Assembly: GCA_025201805.1 (NCBI GenBank)
Contig: MU619289.1
Coordinates: 114,935 to 142,604 of the forward strand
Source: Parasitella parasitica
Lineage: Eukaryota > Mucoromycota > Mucoromycetes > Mucorales > Mucoraceae
DNA length: 27,670 bases
Direction: 5' to 3'
Shown: in pieces, positions 20,657 to 27,670 of the stretch
How positions within the stretch are numbered: position 1 is the stretch's first letter
Layout of the letters: every line of letters starts with the position of its first letter
The notes under the pieces: model-generated
Seen by the model: the letters and a program-made list of their open reading frames with translations, nothing else
What the model was told of the DNA's origin: nothing
The model's database searches: none
Position numbers and translations under genes: made by a program

Positions 20657-21033
20657 TTTATTAACACTACAGTTCCCTTTCTATCTCTTTTTTTTTTTTT
20701 TTTTTTTTTAACCCATTCCATTCATTTACATATATATATCACACACAACATTTTATGTATGTCTTTTTATTTTATTTTTGTATATGCCTTCTTCCTTTAT
20801 TTATAACAGACCTTTTTTTTTACAAATATAACAGATGTTTTTTAAACACACAAATCCCACACCTGAAAAGCTTAAAAAATGCATTTTCTTTTATTTTTGG
20901 TGTTTTGTACCATGTAATTGCGAGTGAGTAAAAGTAAGGGGTGTCGAAATGAATATTTTAGAGCATCAGAGAGTGGTAAAAGGTGAATTAAGCAAATATA
21001 ATACTAAAAAAAAAAAGGGAAAACAACAAATAT
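20657..21033. other. 3' flanks of the convergent bHLH and SNU114 genes
   Basis: AT-rich DNA with a T run of about 21 near 20689-20709, further T runs and a TA repeat. It holds the 3' untranslated regions of both neighbours. No additional feature was recognised. Confidence 0.5.
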
Positions 21034-24000
21034 TTATTCATAGACACCGCCTAATACATCAGTTTGTGCTAGTGCCAACAACATAGGATCGTCGAAATAC
21101 TTATTTATACTAACATCTTCAGAAAGACCCTTTCTTCTTCTTGTCTTGACCATGAAATCTCTTGCTAAATGTTGAGCAGGGCTAGCTTCAAGAGGACGAA
21201 GCACAATACTTGTATCCAATGGATCTCCAGGTACAATCTGCCAGTGATCAAAGATTTGTTGACAAAATGCCTGGCCCTCAGTATGCGTTCTAAGATCTGT
21301 TTCGAAGCCACAAGAGTCAATCACGGGAATATATGCCTTGACAGTATATAATGGTGATCCAGGCTTAGGAATATCTTGAGTGACGTGACCTCTGTAAGGA
21401 TTATTTGTTTTGATATCAGGACAAGACGTTATATATGTATATATAATTTGTTTACCTTCGTCGTTGTAAAACTGCATAAACTGCAGATACACAATCGGCC
21501 GGTGCTTGAATCTCGACATAATATACAGGCTCCATCAAGCGAGGTGTTGCCTAGTAAGTTTGAATATTAGCGCAATGTAATATGTTTGCATACTTGAACG
21601 ACTTACAGTCAAGAAGGATGAGTAGCACACACGACGTGCAGTGGGGATAATTTGTCCTCCGCCTCTATAGATGGGTTCATTTGCTAACACAGCGTCTAGG
21701 ATTTTGAATTTAACATTACGAATAGCTATCCATAGGAAAGATTAGTTATATACATTATGTGCAGTAGCTTTAGGCATTTACGTTCATCACAAAGAGGCCC
21801 TTCTCTTGTGCCCCATTGAAAGCCTTGACGAATAGAGTCTTTCACTGAGTATAATAGCTTTTTGTCCACCTCAGAGGGCAATGTGTCATCCATCAAGAGA
21901 TTTGGGCCCATATCATCAGGACCAAATGCCCAAACTGATCTTGAGGCAAGGACGTCCCAGCCATGTTTTGTCTCCAAGTAACCACCCAACTTACTCTTGG
22001 GCCAGCGAATACTTATGTCTCCATTTTCAATTTCTTCTGCGATTTCTTTCTCAAGAGGCTCGGCAATAAAGGTCAATTTGTTCCTATAAAATTGTCAATA
22101 ATTGCCCGTCTATATGTCTATAATGCCTATAGGCATATATATATGGTAATAGAAGGAGGTCAACTTACTTTTTGTTTGGTGTTTCAGCAAAACATTTTAA
22201 TGCAGATGTCTCCACGACAGTTTCACAAAATCTCACAACGGGGTCAGACACCTTGAGCTCAATTTCTGCGTACATGCGACGGAGATCATGCAATACACAA
22301 TCCAAATATAATTCACCTGTGCCTAATACAATGTGTTCACCGGATTCCTCCACTTTGGTAGTAACAATAGGATAGCTCTTGTTGATTTTACGAAGGCCGT
22401 CCAGCATTTTAGGCAACTCTGAGGGATTAACAGGTTCAATAGCGACTTTAAGCGTGGCCGCTGTAGGGAAACGAAGCGGTTTGAAAATATATGCATCTTC
22501 TTTTGGCTTTTGATCGACAATCGTAGCTGTTTTCATAATAGAACTATCAACACCACCTAACAGTACCCAGCCACCAGCGGGAACTCCCTCTACCTGGACA
22601 CGATATCTAGACTCAAAAAGCCATGTATTCTCTACTTTTTGCATTGTCATATCTTCCTCATCCTCGACCGAATATCCTTCTCCCAAGACACGTACAATTT
22701 GTCCAGCTTTGATACTACCACTAAATACTCTTCCAAAAGCATGGAACTCTGTACTATGTTCATTGTTGAAGAGTTTGGTAACTTGCACCATAAGAGGTCC
22801 TTCCGCATCGCAATTGATCATAGATGCAACTGTTGCTGAGTTCATGGGCCCAGTATAAAAGCGTTCGACTTTGTGTGCGGCATTCTCAATAGGGGAAGGG
22901 ATGTGCTTGGCAACCATCTCTACAAAAGAACCAGCCAGGCCAAAGAACTGCGTCAAAACCAAATGAAGTAAGGGCTTTACGTTCAAGTCATAATCCTTGG
23001 CTTTCAAGTAGATACCCAAAGAACGCAGTGTTTTTTTGAGCTCATCTGAACTTTCACCGAGAACTTGAGCATATATCTTGTAAAGAGGCTCTAGAATGAA
23101 ATGAACAAATGAGCGTTTGCTGGCTCCATTTTGCGATTTGCGGTTGAATGAACCCTTTTCAGGGTTAAAGTAGATGTCGCCCCAAAGACGTTTAGCAAAT
23201 TCATTTCCATCAAATTCGGCCTCGTAAGAATCAGCATAAAGTTTTGAAAATGACTTGAGTGAAAAGATCCAGCCTGTTTGACTTGAAGCAAAGCAAACAT
23301 TACCTAATTCAGGCGAAAGGCGAACATGACTTCCACCAGGTACAGAGCTAAAAAAAAAAAGAAAAGAGAGGTTTTTTTTGTTCATTCCTCGTTTGAATTG
23401 CAAATTGTCACAATATAAACATACCGAATGACAGTATTCACCTCTTCTATGGTATGGCGTAATTTATAATAAGCATCGGCAGGCGGCAATTTCAGTTCCA
23501 AAATCAAACGATCAACTTTGTTTATGACCAAGGTCATAGCAAGGCCCTCTCGAACACAGTGCTTAATCACTTGTTCGGTACTCACCATAACACCTTCAAC
23601 CACATCAACGACAATAACGACACCATCGGCTAAACGTGTTGCTGCAACAACTTCATCAATGAAATTAGTGTGCCCAGGTGTGTCCAAAATATTGAGTAAA
23701 TATGATTTTTCCTTGATATCCTGCATCACCAAGGTAACAGGCATACTTTTGATAGATACACCGCGCTCTCTTTCCAAAATATGTGTATCGGTATAACGTT
23801 CAGGCTGCTCGACATTGATTGAAATATCGTGTGTTTCTGAAATCAGCATATCTACGAATGATGTTTTGCCATGATGGAGATGGCCAACAACTGCAATGTT
23901 TCTAATCAAATCTGGATGGTTCATCAGGTCTGACATGTATCTAATTTTGTGCGATTTTAATGAATGGTGGCGAGTTTGTACAGGCAAGTATATGTATATA

Positions 24001-24501
24001 TACATATATATATGTAAAAAAAAAAGGATAGCTTACTCTTTACTGTAATGTGTCTCTGGCAGATCGGTTTCGGTTACATTGAACTTTCTAACTTTGATGG
24101 GTGCAATGATAGGTTCAGACAATGGCTGCGTATCTTCTTCTTGGACCATAGTTTCTACTTCTTCGCCGTACACTTCTTCAGCAGAAGGATAGTACTTTTT
24201 CTCTTCGTGCAATACAATCTGATTAGCAGGAATATCTAATGAGCAAAGCACGCGTGTGCCATATGAGAAAAACTGTACACTCAAGATACAGAGGGATTGC
24301 AACAGTTTGCCTACCATCTATTTGCATCATAGAATCCTCGTCGGCCTGCTCATTTGGCTGTTGTTGACCCCCCCGAGCAATGTCATCGTCGTCTTCGTCA
24401 TCGATGTGTTCATCCTCTTGCTCTTCCATCAAATTCTCATCATCATCGTCGAGATCAGGGCCGAGGTAGTTACCAAACTCGTCATAAAGTGAGTCATCCA
24501 T
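21034..24501 (-). CDS. SNU114: Snu114/EFTUD2, U5 snRNP GTPase, 8 exons
   Basis: Minus-strand exons are 24315-24501, 24037-24235, 23425-23940, 22169-23347, 21782-22083, 21607-21725, 21456-21550 and 21034-21391; introns are 56-96 bp. The frame gives 984 residues, between human EFTUD2 and yeast Snu114. It is the EF-2-like GTPase of the U5 snRNP that controls U4/U6 unwinding and spliceosome disassembly. The start [15 protein letters not shown] matches the family; an acidic N-terminal region follows. GTPase motifs are intact: GHLHHGKT (148-155), the GVSIKS switch region, DTPGH (215-219) and NKVD (269-272). Downstream are the EF-2-like domains, with [56 protein letters not shown] and [12 protein letters not shown] near the C-terminus. 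At the exon 5/6 junction the split codon is Pro where I expect Leu. All splice sites are GT-AG. Confidence 0.97.
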
Positions 24502-27275
24502 TGTTAATATCCCAAAAAGTTCGCGTTGAGCTACGTCTATAAAAGGGAGAGTCAAATGAAAAGAGGAGGAAAGAAATTTTTTGACAATTGGCCCTTTTGC
24601 TTCGCAAGCCCACGTCATATGTGACTAGTGCAGATGCACATGTTGAGAGCTCCATGCCTACATCCTTCCAAAGATACTGTACCTGAATAGCCCCAGTGAA
24701 CATCAGGAAAGTCAATAGATCAAAAGCTCAATTGACTATAAAACACTTTTTTTTTTTTTTTGGGATCTAGACAAAGAAATTGCACTGCAAGCTGATCAAA
24801 GGATTCGGAATTAGCCATCTGAGCTGAGCAAGTCATTCACTTTTGCTCCATGGCAGATAAAACGAAGATATGACACGTTACTTATCCAGGCTACAATGAC
24901 GATATACAACCTTATTCCGCTTAATTTATGTGAAAGCCAGTTTGAAAAGACATTGTGTTTACAATAAGCGTATAGCAGCACTCAAAGTTGCTTGGAATGC
25001 ATACAGGATCGTTCCTATTAGATCCAGGATTCTAAATACCTGCATAGTAACCCAAAATGCCCATTAAATGCTTTATTTAAACATTTAGTTTTTGTTTGAA
25101 AAATTTCGCCTTTTGGAACAATATGTACTATTCGCTCTATTTCTATAACATGAATACTGTAGCTATTACGTATATATTATATAAATTCTATCAAGATATC
25201 ACATGAAAAGGAGGCAAAAAAAACCTTTTGTTTCTGAACTACTTGAAATTTACATACAGTAGACATAGTTCAATCAATGAAACTTTGCTTTTGCATTCGA
25301 AACCACAATTTTAAGCTGAGGGAAACATTGCTGCTTAGGTGTTTTTTGAACCTCAAAAAATTGCATAGAATACAAGCCTAGGAAACCAATTGTCTTCCAG
25401 AGGCAAAGATATTCCCAATTGAATCAAAAATTGTTTATGGAGATGTCAGCCATGAAACATGATTTTGATTTTGTGCTCTTCGGAGCAAAAAGGTTGCTTC
25501 TTGGCTTTTATAATTGGTATCTTTAAATCAAGTTATATTGATGACAACTCTACAATATCTATTGAGATATGTCCAACTTGTGAAATCGCAGATCTGAGTC
25601 CCTTATGCACCCTCATGAAAAATCAGGGGAAAATTTGACGATGTCCGTGTTTGACACATTTTTACTAGTGTCTTGCTCAAAATCCAATATTTTTTCATGA
25701 AAAAAAAAAAACGCATCATATAGCTGTTGAAGTCTATTTGACATTTACTGGTATTCAAAGTGGTCTTGTTTATAAATTATGCCACTATTTTATTAAATTG
25801 ATAAAACTAGGCAAACATTGTGAAAAAAAAATTGGAATGGCTTGGGATCAATTCGTATGTGCTAAAAAAAACACTAAAAAGCAGACATAGTTTTAATAGT
25901 AATCAGGTTGCTTTTTTGGGGAGAGGTCAACTGTCAAGATAGCATCATTCCAAGCGGGAAAGAATTAATCATTTAAATTCTCAAGTGTCCACTTCATACC
26001 TGTCATAATGCTTAGTGTAGACGACTAAAATATATCTGTTTGTTTTTGTTTCATCCAAAAACATCAACTTTCCACCGAGAAATCACAATATTTATCATAC
26101 CCCTTACTATATGTACCAGCATATAGTTTTATTAATTTCTGCATGGAAAATCCAGCTCTACCATATACATACCAATTAGTGCATTTATACACAAACAAGT
26201 TTTTTTAAAAAAGAGAGAAAGTGTTTTATCAAGTGCATTGTATGGTTGTATGGAAAGAGAATTAAATTTGTCAAGAATAATAAAGTTGTATCATATAATA
26301 CCGAGATATCTGTACATGCAGATGAATATGTATATACATGTACATGAACAATGACCCTTGTGATATGTATGTAGTTTAGAAAGCTTACTTGAGTTGAAAG
26401 GTACATGGCTCCATCGGTTAACGAGGTTTAGCTTTCAGATTTAGTGGTACTACTTTACTCCTTACAAACAAGCTTTGATGCTGGAATTTGGATTCATTGC
26501 CTCAATATGCCTTGTATGTTTGTTGGCTGCCAGGCTTGAACATGATAAGATACTGAAGCCCGTTTCTGTTACTGCTGCATACCTTTCAAGGATTGGGTCG
26601 ATTTCGTCTTTATTGTCAAGCCTGGAAAATGCTTGCCACGGAACGAATGATTAAGAAAAACCGAGGCGCATGTTCAAAAAATGCATGTATGGAGTAAAAG
26701 TAGACATGGAAAATGCTGAGGTTTGCCTAAAACAAAGCTTTATCGAATCAAATCAATGATCAACAGACCAAAAAGGCAGGAGGTGTACAATCGGCAAGCT
26801 ATAAACTAGTAAACTTTGAATCTCTTGTACATTACTGCTTCAGATGAAATGAAGAAGCTCCATTGAGCATGAGAGCGTACCTATTTTCTGACGAGTCATT
26901 CAGCTTGGGGGCCACCTTACATATTTGTAATTAATAGGGAGGATATGTGTAATGTGCCCAAAAGAAATCAAGCATCATCTTGGCTTCTCAATGATGGTGG
27001 TGATGATGATATCACTTGTGAATATGTATATAAATGTACTGTTTTATATGTACAACGTTCGTATTCCCTCAATTGTCAGCATTGCGCGTGTTCACACACT
27101 TTTTAATAAGAACAATTCATTTTTCTTTATTTCTTCTTTCCTTTCCCCTTTTCCGTTGTCTTTTCAACTGTTTAAAATAAAGGAGGGTTTATTGAAATAA
27201 GAAAATCTATATACACATAGTTTCCCTTTTTTATTCCTTTTCCTTTTTCTCTTATAATCTTTACACATCTTTCCA
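24502..27275. other. Long intergenic region between SNU114 and the AGC kinase gene
   Basis: About 2.8 kb without a recognisable gene, transposon or tRNA. It holds the SNU114 promoter on the left and, on the right, a pyrimidine-rich leader (about 27117-27170 and 27220-27275) just before the kinase start. Short open frames occur, but none has a family signature. A 10-bp inverted repeat lies at 26528-26537 and 26616-26625. Its length suggests regulatory DNA of the kinase gene, or an unrecognised non-coding transcript. Confidence 0.5.
26528..26625. repeat. 10-bp perfect inverted repeat with 78-nt spacer
   Basis: CCAGGCTTGA at 26528-26537 and TCAAGCCTGG at 26616-26625 are exact reverse complements. 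The pair lies about 650 bp upstream of the kinase start. It could be two binding sites of one factor in opposite orientation or the base of a hairpin; chance is also possible. Confidence 0.45.
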
Positions 27276-27576
27276 ATGGAAAAATCGGTGCTGAATAATC
27301 CCATGATAAACGAGGAAGCCGCTGCCATGAGCAAAGTGAACGGCATCCATAAGCCAGCAGTTTATCTAAACAGCCCTCGACCCCACTTGAAAAGACCTTT
27401 GGAGGCAAACACTTTTCCTCCCAACCATCCATTAGCCGGTTTGCCGTTAAATCAATCGCCAACGCCGTATCAGCAACAGCAGGCTGCTCGCTTAAATTAC
27501 TACCATACTCGTTCACCAGTCTATGTCGAAAAGCCAAGCTTTGGCCTCAAAGATTTCGAGTTACAGGATACCTTGG
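27276..27576 (+). CDS. AGC protein kinase, probably PKA catalytic subunit, first exon (partial)
   Basis: The frame from the ATG at 27276 gives 100 complete codons and then one base of a split codon; a donor GTAACT follows at 27577. The first 80 or so residues are low complexity with prolines, glutamines and asparagines. The last residues, SFGLKDFELQDTLG, are the characteristic entry into the catalytic domain of cAMP-dependent kinase and related AGC kinases, where the next residues should be the glycine-rich loop (TGTFGRV type). The intron interrupts the first glycine of that loop. The rest of the gene lies beyond the window. A long N-terminal extension is common in fungal PKA catalytic subunits. 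Other AGC kinases (Sch9, PKC) cannot be excluded from this exon alone. Confidence 0.75.
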
Positions 27577-27617
27577 GTAACTTGATTAGACAATGTAATA
27601 CACTCCTGAAATTCTCT

Positions 27618-27619
<2 letters not shown>

Positions 27620-27670
<51 letters not shown>
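27620..27670. repeat. Poly-T run of at least 51 at the window end
   Basis: An uninterrupted T run from 27620 to the last base, inside the presumed first intron of the kinase gene. Seen directly. Such a length is unusual for unselected DNA and may mark an assembly or contig edge. Confidence 0.9.

Noticed and set aside
24502-24618. N-terminal extension of SNU114 from an upstream ATG
   Set aside because: The family start motif [12 protein letters not shown] begins at 24501; the upstream 39 codons have no similarity to it.
25538-25597. C/D-snoRNA-like pair TTGATGA ... CTGA on the plus strand
   Set aside because: There is no terminal stem, and the guide region matches no rRNA segment that I recognise.
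27172-27537. Minus-strand open frame of 121 codons opposite the kinase exon
   Set aside because: It is antisense to the kinase first exon, which has the AGC entry motif and a proper donor; the minus frame has no family signature.

Overview
The window is nuclear DNA of a fungus, most likely an early-diverging filamentous one of the Mucoromycota (Mucor/Rhizopus type). This is an inference from the AT-rich sequence, the many short spliceosomal introns (49-96 bp in the protein genes, with GTAAGT-like donors and CTAAC/CTAAT branch points), the glutamine-rich regulator, and the gene families present. I cannot name the species.

Layout, left to right. A UBR1-type N-recognin (+, 454-7061, 4 exons) converges on a DUF1764 gene (-, 7170-7865, 3 exons). 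Next, on the minus strand at about 8175-9400, is a locus with good splice sites but no convincing protein. Its introns carry C/D-box snoRNA-like sequences matching yeast snR57, snR55 and snR61 in that order, and the last intron holds an unassigned structured element closed by a 15-bp helix. A ten-exon MFS permease of the anion:cation symporter (Dal5/Tna1) type follows (+, 9980-12086). The stretch 12087-15695 is AT-rich and gene-poor, with a few possible remnants of membrane proteins. Then come a PIG-F/GPI11 gene (+, 15696-16508), convergent ADA3/NGG1 (-, 16625-18493), divergent CGR1 (+, 18833-19357), a bHLH-zipper factor (+, 19750-20656) and convergent SNU114/EFTUD2 (-, 21034-24501). After a 2.8-kb stretch with no recognisable gene, the first exon of an AGC kinase, probably the PKA catalytic subunit, begins at 27276 and runs into an intron that ends the window in a run of 51 T.

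The genes do not form one pathway. Themes are protein turnover (UBR1), rRNA maturation (the snoRNA locus, CGR1), splicing (SNU114), chromatin and transcription (ADA3, bHLH), GPI-anchor synthesis (PIG-F), transport (MFS) and signalling (kinase). All spliced models were checked for reading-frame continuity exon by exon, and every complete model closes in frame.

The most interesting item is the snoRNA locus. It keeps the yeast snR57-snR55-snR61 grouping but in intronic form, plus an intronic structured RNA I cannot identify.
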